A stretch of DNA of 64,000 nucleotides from Prescottella defluvii (GCF_000738775.1 NZ_JPOC01000040.1:48188-112187); one strand, 5' to 3'; positions 35,059 through 43,725 are shown, counted from the first letter of the stretch. Translations and numbers: made by a program. Notes: generated by a model not told the origin, from the letters alone.

Positions 35059-36099
35059 CTACTGCTTGCCGCCGAGCAGGTTGTCCAGGTCGTCGAGCAC
35101 GATCATCGCGCCCGTCGGGCCCAGCGCCAGGAACCACGTCTCGTCGGACACCGGCACGGCCTGGCCGTTCTTCACCGCGCTCATGCTCGACCACAGCGGG
35201 CCGCCCAGCACCTGGCCCTCGGCGGTGGTGTCGGGCTTGCCGTACGTGGAGTAGAAGATCCAGTCGCCGTCGGCCTGCGTGATGGTCTCGGGGCTGACCT
35301 CGACGGCCAGTTCCTCGATGTTCTGGATGTCGGGGCGACGCAGTCCGACGTCCTGCAGGATCACGCCGATGAACGACAGGTTGCCGTACAGACGGGTCTT
35401 GCCGGACATGAAGCGCACCAGCGAGATCGACGGATCGCCCTGGATGCTGTCGCGGACCTCGTCGGCGCGGGTCTGGTAGTCGTTGAGCACCGACTCGGCC
35501 TTCGTCTCCTCGCCGACCGCGTCGGCTACGAGCAGGAAGTTCTCTTTCCACGGGAAGCCGGGACGGATGCTGAACACCGTCGGCGCGATCTCCGCCAGAC
35601 GCGGGTACGTCTTGTCGGCACGCAGCTTGCTGCCCAGGATCAGATCGGGCTGCAGCGCGACGATGGCCTCGAGGTTGAGGTTGTTGGTGGTGCCCACGTC
35701 GGGGACGCCCGCCAGCTTGTCCGCCAGGTACGACGGCTGCCCTGCGGCGCCCTCGGGGCTCGCGATGCCGACCGGCGTGATGCCGAGCGACAGGACGTCG
35801 TCGAGCTCGCCGCCGTCGAGCACGACGACGCGCTCCGGCTTCTTCTCGATGACGGTCTCGCCCAGAGCATGCGTGACGGTGCGCGGGAACTGACCGGGCT
35901 GCGCGTCGCTGCCGAGTGCGGCGGTCGCGGTGTCGGCGGTGGCGAACAGGCGGCCACCGGTTGCGACGTCGGTGTTGCCGGCCGGGGCGTCGGTGGCGCC
36001 GTCGGAGGAGCCGCACGCGGTGGCGGCGAACACGGTCGCGAGGGCGACCATCGCGACGCGGACGGAGGTCCGCTTACGCAGAGACGATCGTATGAACAT
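35059..36099 (-). CDS. Siderophore/iron ABC transporter substrate-binding lipoprotein
   Basis: 346-residue type III periplasmic-binding-fold protein of the FepB/FecB class. The lipobox is VFAATACGSS with Cys29; ERVVVLDGGELDDVLSLGITPVGIA and LQPDLILGSKLRADKTYPRLAEIAPTVF are typical. No permease or ATPase gene is adjacent, so it must work with components encoded elsewhere. An IdeR/DtxR-type box runs right up to its ATG, and a TANNNT hexamer lies at exactly -12 to -7 from that ATG, suggesting a leaderless, iron-repressed transcript. Confidence 0.87.
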   Translation of the reverse strand: MFIRSSLRKRTSVRVAMVALATVFAATACGSSDGATDAPAGNTDVATGGRLFATADTATAALGSDAQPGQFPRTVTHALGETVIEKKPERVVVLDGGELDDVLSLGITPVGIASPEGAAGQPSYLADKLAGVPDVGTTNNLNLEAIVALQPDLILGSKLRADKTYPRLAEIAPTVFSIRPGFPWKENFLLVADAVGEETKAESVLNDYQTRADEVRDSIQGDPSISLVRFMSGKTRLYGNLSFIGVILQDVGLRRPDIQNIEELAVEVSPETITQADGDWIFYSTYGKPDTTAEGQVLGGPLWSSMSAVKNGQAVPVSDETWFLALGPTGAMIVLDDLDNLLGGKQ

Positions 36100-36117
36100 T
36101 AGGTCAGGCTAGCCTGC
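36099..36117 (-). promoter_or_regulatory. IdeR/DtxR iron box
   Basis: TTAGGTCAGGCTAGCCTGC on the + strand matches the IdeR consensus TTAGGTTAGGCTAACCTAA at 15 of 19 positions. It abuts the ATG of the siderophore-binding protein and covers its likely -10 hexamer (TAGCCT on the minus strand), so IdeR with iron would block transcription directly. Confidence 0.75.
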
Positions 36118-36193
36118 AGATTCGGCCGGTTCGATGGCGGGGCCACCCGGGCGGGTGCCGGGATTCGAAGTCCCCGTCGAGTGCTAATTTTTG

Positions 36194-36209
36194 TGACGAC
36201 GTGTCGTCA
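36194..36209 (+). promoter_or_regulatory. Palindromic operator TGACGACGTGTCGTCA
   Basis: Two perfect 7-bp half-sites, TGACGAC and GTCGTCA, around GT, between a possible -10 (TAATTT at 36185-36190) and the AAAAGGAG ribosome site of the first gene. It is the typical size of a TetR operator, and the operon's last gene encodes a TetR protein, so autoregulation is likely. Confidence 0.7.
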
Positions 36210-36224
36210 TAAAAGGAGACTGCT

Positions 36225-36650
36225 GTGGAACCATCGAGGTCAACCCCTGTCCCGTCCATGACCTACGACCCGCTCACGGCGGGCCGGCGGGCGGCCACCG
36301 TGGGAATGGGAGTGTCGGCGCTGGTCGCCGCAGCGGTCGGTGCCGCGCAACTCGTCGTCGCCGGTTCGGTGTCGATCACCTCGGAGACGCTGTCGATGCT
36401 CGGCTACACCGCCCAGTTCGCGGTGCTGACCCTGCTGGCGCTCGTGCTCGTCGCCCGCCCGGCAGGGCACGTGGTCGGATGGTCGACGGCACTGTTCGCG
36501 GCGACGATGTTCATGCCGGTGTTGCACAAGCACAGCGCCGGCATCCCACTGGTCGGTGCGACCTATGTGGCGAACATGTTGCTCGTGACCGTCCTCGCGC
36601 TCGCCGTGGTGAGGGCCGCGTCCGCTCGGCTGCGCGGAGCGGAGCTCTGA
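36225..36650 (+). CDS. Four-helix membrane protein, unknown function
   Basis: 141-residue membrane protein with about four hydrophobic segments (VGMGVSALVAAAVGAAQLVV, QFAVLTLLALVLVA, STALFAATMFMPVL, VANMLLVTVLALAVV). The start is a GTG at 36225 with AAAAGGAGAC upstream, directly behind the palindromic operator. It is the first gene of a three-gene operon ending with the TetR regulator, so it is probably the regulated function, for example a small transporter or envelope protein. I recognise no family. Confidence 0.72.
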   Translation: MEPSRSTPVPSMTYDPLTAGRRAATVGMGVSALVAAAVGAAQLVVAGSVSITSETLSMLGYTAQFAVLTLLALVLVARPAGHVVGWSTALFAATMFMPVLHKHSAGIPLVGATYVANMLLVTVLALAVVRAASARLRGAEL

Positions 36651-36652
36651 CC

Positions 36653-36916
36653 GTGCAACCGCCGCGGCGGGGAGTCGCCGCCGCGGTGCGCGGAGAGTCG
36701 GCCCGACTGGTCGCGGCGGAGATGGACCGATTGTCGCGGCGGGCGCAGTTGACGGAGCGCGAACAGGCCGAGGTGGCCGAGACGCTGAGCAGGCTGTCGT
36801 CCCTGCTGGTGCTCGAGCCTCTGGCCGAGTGGCAGGGTGATCCTCGGGTGGTGGCCGAACTGTTCGGCCTGCCGCCGAGTCGAGCACCGCGAGAGGACAA
36901 CGCATGCCCAAGCTGA
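36653..36916 (+). CDS. Small helical protein, HemA dimerisation-domain-like
   Basis: 87-residue protein whose ARLVAAEMDRLSRRAQLTEREQ then VAETLSRLSSLLVLEPLAEW pattern recalls the C-terminal dimerisation helices of glutamyl-tRNA reductase, without any catalytic part. The GTG at 36653 lies 2 nt after the preceding stop, and the gene overlaps the TetR start by 13 nt, so it is firmly inside the operon. Function unknown; it could be a partner of the membrane protein or of the regulator. Confidence 0.6.
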   Translation: MQPPRRGVAAAVRGESARLVAAEMDRLSRRAQLTEREQAEVAETLSRLSSLLVLEPLAEWQGDPRVVAELFGLPPSRAPREDNACPS

Positions 36917-37500
36917 CCGGGGGCGCCACGCTGGCCGAACACAAGGCCGCCACCCGAGAGGCGATGCTCGACGCCTTCGCCGTCGAACTGCACGAGAAGG
37001 CATGGCAGGACCTGAAACTGCAGTCGATCGCCGAGAAGGCGGGCGTCGCGCGCACCGCGGTCTACAACTACTTCCCCGACAAGACCGCCCTGCTGCTGGC
37101 GTGGTCGGAGCGGGAGATGACGCGCTTCATCGCATTGGCGCACCGCGAACTGGGCGACCGCACCGACCCGGTCGATCGATTGCAGGTGCTGATCAAGCTG
37201 GTGCTCATCGAGTTCTCCCTGCAGCGAGTGGCCGGCGCGTCCGTCGCTGCGGTCCTACCTCCCGAGGATCGCGCAGAGTTCTTCGCGCACATCGCCCCGC
37301 TCGCCGAACTGGTGGAACAACTGCTGCAGGACGGAATGGATGCCGGCGCATTCGCCGTCGCCGACCCGGCCGCAACCGGACAACTGGTGATGGCGTGCCT
37401 GGAGTCGCAGCGGCCCGCGCTGATCGCCGGGGACCGCACGGACGCCGCCGTCGCCCGCACCCTGCCGTTCGTCCTGCGTGCGCTCAGCGCCACCGCCTGA
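36904..37500 (+). CDS. TetR-family regulator
   Basis: 198-residue repressor with an HTH in LKLQSIAEKAGVARTAVYNYFPDKTALL (about residues 39-66). It ends the three-gene operon and very probably binds the 16-bp palindrome in front of the first gene. The C-terminal domain has the usual helical ligand pocket. It converges on tRNA-Pro across a strong hairpin. Confidence 0.88.
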   Translation: MPKLTGGATLAEHKAATREAMLDAFAVELHEKAWQDLKLQSIAEKAGVARTAVYNYFPDKTALLLAWSEREMTRFIALAHRELGDRTDPVDRLQVLIKLVLIEFSLQRVAGASVAAVLPPEDRAEFFAHIAPLAELVEQLLQDGMDAGAFAVADPAATGQLVMACLESQRPALIAGDRTDAAVARTLPFVLRALSATA

Positions 37501-37555
37501 TGTGAGCCGTCGGCGCGACGAGCTGTGACTTGCACCGTCGGAGGCAGGCAAAGAA

Positions 37556-37590
37556 AAAGACCCGGTCCGAGTGAATCGGACCGGGTCTTT
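37556..37590 (-). terminator. tRNA-Pro terminator (bidirectional)
   Basis: Perfect 15-bp inverted repeat (AAAGACCCGGTCCGA with its complement), 5-nt loop, followed on the minus strand by a T-rich tail (TTCTTT). It ends the tRNA transcript and also faces the TetR gene. Confidence 0.88.
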
Positions 37591-37603
37591 CTGTTCTTCA
37601 CTG

Positions 37604-37677
<74 letters not shown>

Positions 37678-37731
37678 TGTTGAACCTCGGTTAGCTTACA
37701 TGACCGATTCGTCAGGGGTTAAATCGCCTGG

Positions 37732-38712
37732 TCAACGCCCCAAAACGGCACTTTCCACGGCGGCTGATCCGCGTGCTTCCGTCGTCGTGTCACGCGGTGC
37801 GGGGACGAGGGTGAGCAGTGTCGCCTCGGGGCGGCAGCAGAACCGGGCCGGCGCGTACGGTGACGTGCCGACGCCCGCCGACACGTGCAGCTGGGTGTGC
37901 GCACCCCAGCGCGACGGACCCTTGACCCGGGACCGGTCCAGCTGGCAGTTGGTGACCAGGGCGCCGTAGAACGGCAGGCACAACTGGCCGCCGTGCGTGT
38001 GCCCGGCGAGGACCAGGTCGTAGCCGTCGTCGGCGAAGCGATCCAGCACGCGCGGCTCCGGGGAGTGCGTGATGCCGAGCTTGAGGTGGGCGAGGGGGTT
38101 CGGCGGGCCCGCGATGGTGTCGTACCGGTCGCGCTTGAGGTGCGGGTCATCGACACCGGCCGCGGCGATCCGCACGCCCCCGACCTCGAGTTCGCGATGC
38201 ACGTGGGTGGCGTCCAGCCAGCCACGCTCGGTGAACGCCGCCCGCAGATCGGCCCACGGCAACGGATCCCCGAGCACCCGCCGGTGCTCCTTCTTGAAGT
38301 ACTTGAACGGGTTCTTCGGCTTGGGCGCGAAGTAGTCGTTGCTGCCGAAGACGAACAGGCCCGGGCGGGCCAGTAGGCCGCCCATCGACTGCACCACGGC
38401 CGGCACCGACTTCTGGTGCGAGAGGTTGTCGCCGGTGTTGACCACCAGATCCGGCTCGAGCCGATCGAGCTCCCGCAACCAGTTCTGCTTGAGCTTCTGG
38501 TTCGGCATCATGTGCAGATCGCTGATGTGCAGCACCCGCAGCGTCGACGATCCCGGCGCCAGGACCGGCATCGTCGCCTCTCTCAGTGCGAACGCGTTGC
38601 GCTCGATCAGGGAGGCGTAACCGACGCCCAGCGCGGCGGCGCCGGCGGTGGCCAGCGCGGCCCGGTTCAGGGTGCTGCGGTTCGGGAAGTGGCGAGAGGG
38701 GTCAGACACCAT
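37732..38712 (-). CDS. Metallophosphoesterase (Rv3683-like)
   Basis: 326-residue calcineurin-type phosphoesterase with a short N-terminal hydrophobic segment (ALATAGAAALGVGYASL). Metal-binding motifs are ISDLHMMPN, VVNTGDNLSH, FGSNDYF (GNHD variant with Ser-Asn-Asp), GITHSPEP and LAGHTHGGQ. It may act on phospholipid or nucleotide substrates at the membrane. The ATG at 38712 is chosen because the hydrophobic segment follows directly; upstream sequence in frame overlaps the divergent yqeY promoter. It corresponds to the gene next to ponA2 in M. tuberculosis; here five genes are placed between them. Confidence 0.87.
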   Translation of the reverse strand: MVSDPSRHFPNRSTLNRAALATAGAAALGVGYASLIERNAFALREATMPVLAPGSSTLRVLHISDLHMMPNQKLKQNWLRELDRLEPDLVVNTGDNLSHQKSVPAVVQSMGGLLARPGLFVFGSNDYFAPKPKNPFKYFKKEHRRVLGDPLPWADLRAAFTERGWLDATHVHRELEVGGVRIAAAGVDDPHLKRDRYDTIAGPPNPLAHLKLGITHSPEPRVLDRFADDGYDLVLAGHTHGGQLCLPFYGALVTNCQLDRSRVKGPSRWGAHTQLHVSAGVGTSPYAPARFCCRPEATLLTLVPAPRDTTTEARGSAAVESAVLGR

Positions 38713-38776
38713 TTCAGAATACGGGTGTGCGCAATGAAGGTGCAGGACACCGCGTCGGGCGCGTACCGTTCGGCGC

Positions 38777-39253
38777 ATGGCCGATTCCGCACCCACGCTC
38801 AAGTCCAGGCTCCGTACCGACCTCACCGCCGCGATGAAGGCCAAGGATCCGCTGCGCCTGTCCACGCTGCGGATGCTCCTGGCCGCGGTACAGACGGAGG
38901 AGACGTCCGGTAAGGAGGCCCGCGAACTCACCGACGACGAGGTCGTCAAGGTGCTGGCCAAGGAATCGAAGAAGCGCGGCGAGGCCGCCGAGGTCTACAC
39001 CGAGGCCGGCCGTGGCGAGCTGGCCGCCAACGAGCGCGCCGAGGCCCAGGTCATCGACGAGTACCTGCCCACCCCGCTCACCGATGCCGAACTCGCCGAC
39101 GTCGCCGACACCGCGATCGCGCAGGTCGCCGAGGAGATCGGCGAGCGCCCCGGCATGCGGCAGATGGGACAGGTCATGAAGGCTGCCACCGCGCTCGCCG
39201 CCGGCAAGGCCGACGGATCCCGCGTCTCCAAGGCCGTCAAGGACCGCCTGTAG
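38777..39253 (+). CDS. GatB/YqeY-domain protein
   Basis: 158-residue YqeY-like protein related to the tRNA-binding tail of the GatB amidotransferase subunit. Typical features are LKSRLRTDLTAAMKAKDPLRLSTLRMLLAAVQ, ESKKRGEAAEVYTEAGR, EAQVIDEYLPTPLTDAEL and GMRQMGQVMKA. It probably binds tRNA, but its physiological role is not settled. It is divergent from the metallophosphoesterase across only 64 bases. Confidence 0.88.
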   Translation: MADSAPTLKSRLRTDLTAAMKAKDPLRLSTLRMLLAAVQTEETSGKEARELTDDEVVKVLAKESKKRGEAAEVYTEAGRGELAANERAEAQVIDEYLPTPLTDAELADVADTAIAQVAEEIGERPGMRQMGQVMKAATALAAGKADGSRVSKAVKDRL

Positions 39254-39361
39254 GCGTCGACGGATCCCCGTTCGGTCGTTTCTGTCCGTAACGACCGAAT
39301 CCCCGTGCAAGATCAACTCCATGTCGAGGGCTGCAAAGCCCTCCACCGGGAGGAGATCGGC

Positions 39362-40147
39362 ATGGGGTGGATCGGTTCGAGGACGGCACGTTCGCTCGCG
39401 GTGGCGTTCGGGGTGGCCGCCGCCGTCGCGGTGGCCACACCGGCGACCGCGTCGGCCACCGTGGTTCCCGGTGAGCTGGTCCAGATCGACTGGCTCGCCA
39501 CCAACGGCGGCACCAAGGGCATCTCCGAGTTCGCGTTCCCGCTGACGATCGACGAGATCGGCGTGACCGGTCCGGGGCAACCCCTCTCGGTCGGACAGCA
39601 CTTCCGATACCAGAACTGGCAGACCGGCTACATCGGACTCGAGATCGAACGTCCGACCGCCGACGGCCCCCTCGTCGCCCGCACCGTCCTCAGCTACTTC
39701 GGCCCCGATGTGCAGCAGGCCGGATGCGGCCCCATCTTTCCCGGCACCGGCGGGATGACCTGTCGCGGTGAGATCTTCGACTTCGCACTCGGCAGGACCT
39801 ACACGATGCGGGTCGAACAGACTGGATCGAACTACTGGCACGCCTACGCCGAGGACGGCACCGTCCAGCGGTCGATCGGTGGCGTGTCGATCAAGAACGA
39901 ACTGCGCCGGATGATGCCGTTCGGGCACCAGTCGGTCGGGTACTACGGCCCGGCGGGATCGTGCGCGGAGGTTCCGTACGCCCGCGTCCGGCTCGGCACG
40001 CCGATGGCATATTCGACGCCGGTCGACCACACGGGCGCACCGGTCCTCGTCGCGCCGCGCCGGCCGAACCTCACGTGCTTCGGCGGCATCGTCAACGACG
40101 CCGTCGCCGTGCCGGGGGGTGTCGCGGTGACCGTCGGCCGCGGGTAG
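39362..40147 (+). CDS. Secreted hypothetical protein
   Basis: 261-residue protein with a Sec signal peptide (ARSLAVAFGVAAAVAVATPATASA, cleavage near residue 32). The mature part is rich in beta-strand pattern (HFRYQNWQTGYIGLEIERP, YTMRVEQTGSNYWHAYAEDG) and has four cysteines, enough for two disulfides. I do not recognise a family. GGGAGGAGAT ends 5-7 nt before the ATG at 39362. It converges on the DUF2231 gene with only 9 bases between stops. Confidence 0.7.
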   Translation: MGWIGSRTARSLAVAFGVAAAVAVATPATASATVVPGELVQIDWLATNGGTKGISEFAFPLTIDEIGVTGPGQPLSVGQHFRYQNWQTGYIGLEIERPTADGPLVARTVLSYFGPDVQQAGCGPIFPGTGGMTCRGEIFDFALGRTYTMRVEQTGSNYWHAYAEDGTVQRSIGGVSIKNELRRMMPFGHQSVGYYGPAGSCAEVPYARVRLGTPMAYSTPVDHTGAPVLVAPRRPNLTCFGGIVNDAVAVPGGVAVTVGRG

Positions 40148-40156
40148 CCCCGCCGG

Positions 40157-40798
40157 TCACGGATGCTCGCGCCGGTGCAGTCCGATGTGCGCCAGATGGC
40201 CGTTCGTGGATTCCGGTTCGACACTGGCGTCGACCTCGGCGAGAACCGGGTCGAACGCCGGGCCGTCGTTGGCCGGGGTCATCGCCAAGCCGGCGCCCTG
40301 CCCGAAGACGAGGTGCCCGCCGAGCGCGCCGCCCGCACCGACCGCGCCGAGAGCGGCCACGGAAAGTCCCATCGCCAGCGCGTCGGACGCGGCGGGATCG
40401 TGCCGGCGACGACGGAACGACGCCAGCATCAACGTGATCCCGACCGCGTTGGCCCCGGCATGAAGCAGTCCGACCCGACGCTGCCGGACATCGCGTTCGC
40501 TCCAGTCCGCCCAACCGCTCGCCAGGGCCGGGGGAAGAGCGAGCAACCCGACACCGATGAGGCGGCGCGCGCTCCGGTGGTCACGCAGCACCGTGTCGAA
40601 GATCAGCGAACTGGTCCAGGCCCCGATCGGAATCGCGACCAGCCCGGGATGCAGTGGATGCCCGAGCCAGTCGCCCCGTAATCGGTCGCCGACCGGCGTG
40701 CGACCCAGCCCGTCCTGCAGTCGGTGCTGCAGCGCGGCGCTGACACCGTCGAGGAACGACGCGGACTCGGCCTTGTTGTACAGATGACGAAGGTTCAT
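40157..40798 (-). CDS. DUF2231 membrane protein
   Basis: 213-residue membrane protein of the DUF2231 family with about four helices. GHPLHPGLVAIPIGAWTSSLIFD is the family signature, and GLLHAGANAVGITLMLASFRRRRH closes the core. In other proteins this domain is associated with Rieske-type or heme redox partners; no such partner is adjacent. The C-terminal 30 residues are a soluble His-rich tail (HIGLHRREHP). Confidence 0.82.
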   Translation of the reverse strand: MNLRHLYNKAESASFLDGVSAALQHRLQDGLGRTPVGDRLRGDWLGHPLHPGLVAIPIGAWTSSLIFDTVLRDHRSARRLIGVGLLALPPALASGWADWSERDVRQRRVGLLHAGANAVGITLMLASFRRRRHDPAASDALAMGLSVAALGAVGAGGALGGHLVFGQGAGLAMTPANDGPAFDPVLAEVDASVEPESTNGHLAHIGLHRREHP

Positions 40799-40856
40799 CC
40801 CGCCCGGCTACCCGGGAAGCGGGACCGGCAAACCCGGGACCTTGGGGAGCGGTCGG

Positions 40857-41012
40857 TCAGTACCAGTAGCGCCGACCGCCGACGGCACGCCCGGTCGCCC
40901 CCAGAATCGCCAGGATCACGCCGACCACCAGCAGGACGATCCCGATGGTCCACAGGATCGAGATGCCTGTCAGGAAGCCGATCAGCAGCAGAATCAAGCC
41001 GAGAACGATCAT
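40857..41012 (-). CDS. DUF6131-type small membrane protein
   Basis: 51-residue protein with two hydrophobic helices (MIVLGLILLLIGFLTG and WTIGIVLLVVGVILAIL) and a basic aromatic tail, GRAVGGRRYWY. This matches the small DUF6131 family common in mycobacteria and rhodococci, whose function is unknown. GAGG lies 7 nt before the ATG at 41012. It is bounded by the ponA2 terminator upstream and by the DUF2231 gene downstream, on the same strand. Confidence 0.82.
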   Translation of the reverse strand: MIVLGLILLLIGFLTGISILWTIGIVLLVVGVILAILGATGRAVGGRRYWY

Positions 41013-41049
41013 GGCGGAACCTCGATCCGGTCGAGGGGACTCGGAGGGC

Positions 41050-41081
41050 CCCCGCGCACTCCGGTTACCCGGTGCGCGGGG
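41050..41081 (-). terminator. ponA2 terminator
   Basis: Perfect 10-bp stem CCCCGCGCAC / GTGCGCGGGG with a 12-nt loop that can itself pair (CCGG...CCGG), 27 nt after the ponA2 stop on the minus strand. Confidence 0.65.
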
Positions 41082-41108
41082 AGCGCAAACAGTCGCCGTG
41101 CCGGCCGC

Positions 41109-43427
41109 TCAGCCGCCCGGAGTCGGCCGCGGCGCCGCAGTGCCGGGTGCCGCCCCCTTCACCGAGCCGTCGCTGACGTAGATCGTCACCGCGGAGCCGG
41201 GTACCGCCAGTCCCGCCGGCGCACTGCCGGTGACACTGCCCTGGGGCGCGTCCGACTTGGTGCCGACCGCGTTCACGGTGAAACCGGCCGCCTTCAGGGC
41301 CGCCGTGGCGGCGTCCTGGGTCATGCCGGCGACGTCGGGCACCTGCGCGTTCTGTGATCCCTTGACGTACTTGTCGTCGACGGGCGGCAGTGTCGTGGGA
41401 CCGAAGTTCCCGACGACGGGCATCATCGCCTGGAACCACGTCCGGGCCGGTTCGGTACCGCCGTACAGGTTGCCGTCACCGCACGGGCGCAGCGGCGCCG
41501 AGCAGATCTCGCCCGGCGTCGTCGAGTCGCCGTAGACCAGGACGCTGGCCGCGAGGCTGTTGGTGAAGCCGAGGAATCCCGACGACATGTGGGACTCCGT
41601 GGTGCCGGTCTTGCCCGACATCGGCAGCTTCCAGCCCGCCGCGTTGGCGGCACCGAAGGACGTACCGCCCGGCGCGTCGTCCTTGCTCATCGCGACGGAC
41701 AGGGTGTCGGCCAGACCCGGCGCGACCACCTGCTCGCACGCGTCCTGCGTGATGGAGACCGGCTTGCCCTCCCGGTCGGTGATCGAGTCGATCGGCGTCG
41801 GCGGGCACCACTTGCCGCTCGACGCGAGGGTCGCGGCGACGTTCGCGAGTTCGAGCGGATTGACCCAGGTGGGGCCGAGGGTGAAGGAGCCGAGGTTCTG
41901 CGACTTCTGCATCTCCGCCATGCTCTGGTCACCGAAGCCGGACGACCCGGTTGCGGTGTAGGAGCGCAGGCCCAGTCGGACCGCCATGTCCACCGTCGGC
42001 GTGACGCCGGTGGATTCGATCAGCTTGACGAATGCGGTGTTCGGAGACTGCGCGAGCGCATCGGTCACCGACATCTTCGCCGGGTAGTTGTTGCTGGCGT
42101 TCTCGACGCAGTAGGTGGCGGCGGGACAGCCCCGTGCGCCGCCGTTACCCATGCCGCGTGCCTCGAACCGTTGTGGGACGTCGAGGACCGCGTTGGTGCC
42201 GAGTCCCTGTTCCATCGCCGCGGCCGTCGTGAAGATCTTGAAGATCGAGCCGGCGCCGTGGCCGACGAGGGTGTAGGGCTGCGGCTGCACGGTCTGCTCC
42301 GCCGAGGCGTCCAGGCCGTAGTTGCGGCTCGACCCCATCGCCAGGACACGATGCTGGTCCTGGCCGGGCTGGACCACGTTCATGACGTTCGCGATGCCGT
42401 CGAGCTTGGGATCGGCGTTCGCCACCAGCGCGGAATGGACCGAGTTCTGGACGACGGGGTCGAGCGTCGTCTTGATCGTGTAGCCGCCCTTGTTGATCTG
42501 CTCGCGGCTGATACCGGCCTTGGCGAGGTACTGCAGCGCGTAGTCGCAGAAGAAGCCACGGTCGCCGGCCGCGATGCAGCCACGCGGCAGCGCCTGGGGC
42601 TCGGGCAGCACCCCGAGCGGCGTGTCCTTGGCCGCCCGGATCTCGTTCGCCCGATCCGGGATGTTGGCGATCATCGTGTCGAGGACCGTGTTCCGGCGCT
42701 CGAGGACGCCCTCCTCGTTGGTGTACGGATTGAGCGCCGAACTGGACTGCACCATGCCCGCGAGCATCGCGGCCTGCGTCAGGCTCAGGTCCTTGGCGTC
42801 GACGCCGAAGTAGGTCTGCGCGGCGTCCTGCACACCGAACGAGCCGTTCCCGAACGGCACCAGGTTGAGGTACCGGGTGAGGATCTCGTCCTTCGTGAGC
42901 TTCTTGTCCAGCGTCAGCGCCATCCGGATCTCCCGGATCTTGCGGGCCGGCGTGGTCTCGATCGCGGCGCGGCGCTCGGCGTCGTTCCGGGCGACGACCA
43001 GGAGTTGGTAGTTCTTCACGTACTGCTGGTCGATCGTCGACGCGCCCTGCTGGACCTCACCGCTGGTCGTGTTCGTCATGAACGCGCGCAGCGTGCCCTG
43101 CCAGTCGACACCGTGATGATCGGCGAAGCGCTTGTCCTCGATCGAGACGATCGCCAACTTCATCTCGTTGGAGATCTGATCGCTGGGTACCTCGAACCGG
43201 CGTTGCTCGTAGAGCCACGCGATCGGATTGCCGGCGACGTCGGTCATCGTCGAGACGGCGGGAACAGTGCCCTCCACCAGTTCCGCCGAGACGTTGTTGA
43301 CGGCGTCCGCGGCGCGGTTGGACGCGAATCCGAAGCCTCCTGCCAGCGGAAACATCAATCCGGCGAGCAGGACACCTGCGAGCGCGGAGCACCCCGCGAG
43401 CTTGGCGATCGTTTTGGCTCTCGACAC
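41109..43427 (-). CDS. ponA2: Bifunctional penicillin-binding protein PonA2 with PASTA domain
   Basis: 772-residue class A PBP building peptidoglycan outside the membrane. One N-terminal anchor (ALAGVLLAGLMFPLAGG) is followed by the GT51 glycosyltransferase, with IEDKRFADHHGVDWQG and QGASTIDQQYVKN. The transpeptidase has SIFK (active Ser), SPN in AQSPNTAF and KTGT in SGKTGTTES. A single PASTA domain (QVPDVAGMTQDAATAALKAAGF) ends the protein, as in mycobacterial PonA2, which matters under stress and non-replication. The gene is divergent from whiB4, the same arrangement as Rv3682/Rv3681c. Confidence 0.93.
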   Translation of the reverse strand: MSRAKTIAKLAGCSALAGVLLAGLMFPLAGGFGFASNRAADAVNNVSAELVEGTVPAVSTMTDVAGNPIAWLYEQRRFEVPSDQISNEMKLAIVSIEDKRFADHHGVDWQGTLRAFMTNTTSGEVQQGASTIDQQYVKNYQLLVVARNDAERRAAIETTPARKIREIRMALTLDKKLTKDEILTRYLNLVPFGNGSFGVQDAAQTYFGVDAKDLSLTQAAMLAGMVQSSSALNPYTNEEGVLERRNTVLDTMIANIPDRANEIRAAKDTPLGVLPEPQALPRGCIAAGDRGFFCDYALQYLAKAGISREQINKGGYTIKTTLDPVVQNSVHSALVANADPKLDGIANVMNVVQPGQDQHRVLAMGSSRNYGLDASAEQTVQPQPYTLVGHGAGSIFKIFTTAAAMEQGLGTNAVLDVPQRFEARGMGNGGARGCPAATYCVENASNNYPAKMSVTDALAQSPNTAFVKLIESTGVTPTVDMAVRLGLRSYTATGSSGFGDQSMAEMQKSQNLGSFTLGPTWVNPLELANVAATLASSGKWCPPTPIDSITDREGKPVSITQDACEQVVAPGLADTLSVAMSKDDAPGGTSFGAANAAGWKLPMSGKTGTTESHMSSGFLGFTNSLAASVLVYGDSTTPGEICSAPLRPCGDGNLYGGTEPARTWFQAMMPVVGNFGPTTLPPVDDKYVKGSQNAQVPDVAGMTQDAATAALKAAGFTVNAVGTKSDAPQGSVTGSAPAGLAVPGSAVTIYVSDGSVKGAAPGTAAPRPTPGG

Positions 43428-43605
43428 GCCCTACAGAGTACGTCGAACGAACCGATTGCCCCGGTGGGCGGCCGCTCGGTCGCAGGAGTCGTGGGGTGAA
43501 GCCGCAGATCGACTCGGGCAATTGCGGCGAAGCATGCACGGTCGTACCAGAAATTTGGTAGCTGATCTTGCGCACGGCGCGTTCTTTACCTAAATTGGCT
43601 GAAGT

Positions 43606-43627
43606 CAGTGTGATACAGCTAACACTG
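43606..43627 (+). promoter_or_regulatory. Crp-like palindrome between ponA2 and whiB4
   Basis: Outer arms CAGTGT and ACACTG match perfectly; the core GTGTGATACAGCTAACAC follows the TGTGA-N6-TCACA pattern at nearly every position (TAACA in the right half). It lies in the divergent promoter region. A Crp homologue is encoded at 58563-59237. Binding is inferred. Confidence 0.45.
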
Positions 43628-43725
43628 GATTAGGAATGTGGTGCAGTCCTCGCGTGCTACCGAGAGCGATTGCGTGAACATCCTGGACGCCGTGGGGAAC
43701 GGCGTTCGGACTGAAGGGGAACCGA

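Noticed and set aside
41589..43499. 636-codon plus-strand frame over ponA2
   Set aside because: ponA2 has every PBP motif in order on the other strand; this is its shadow.
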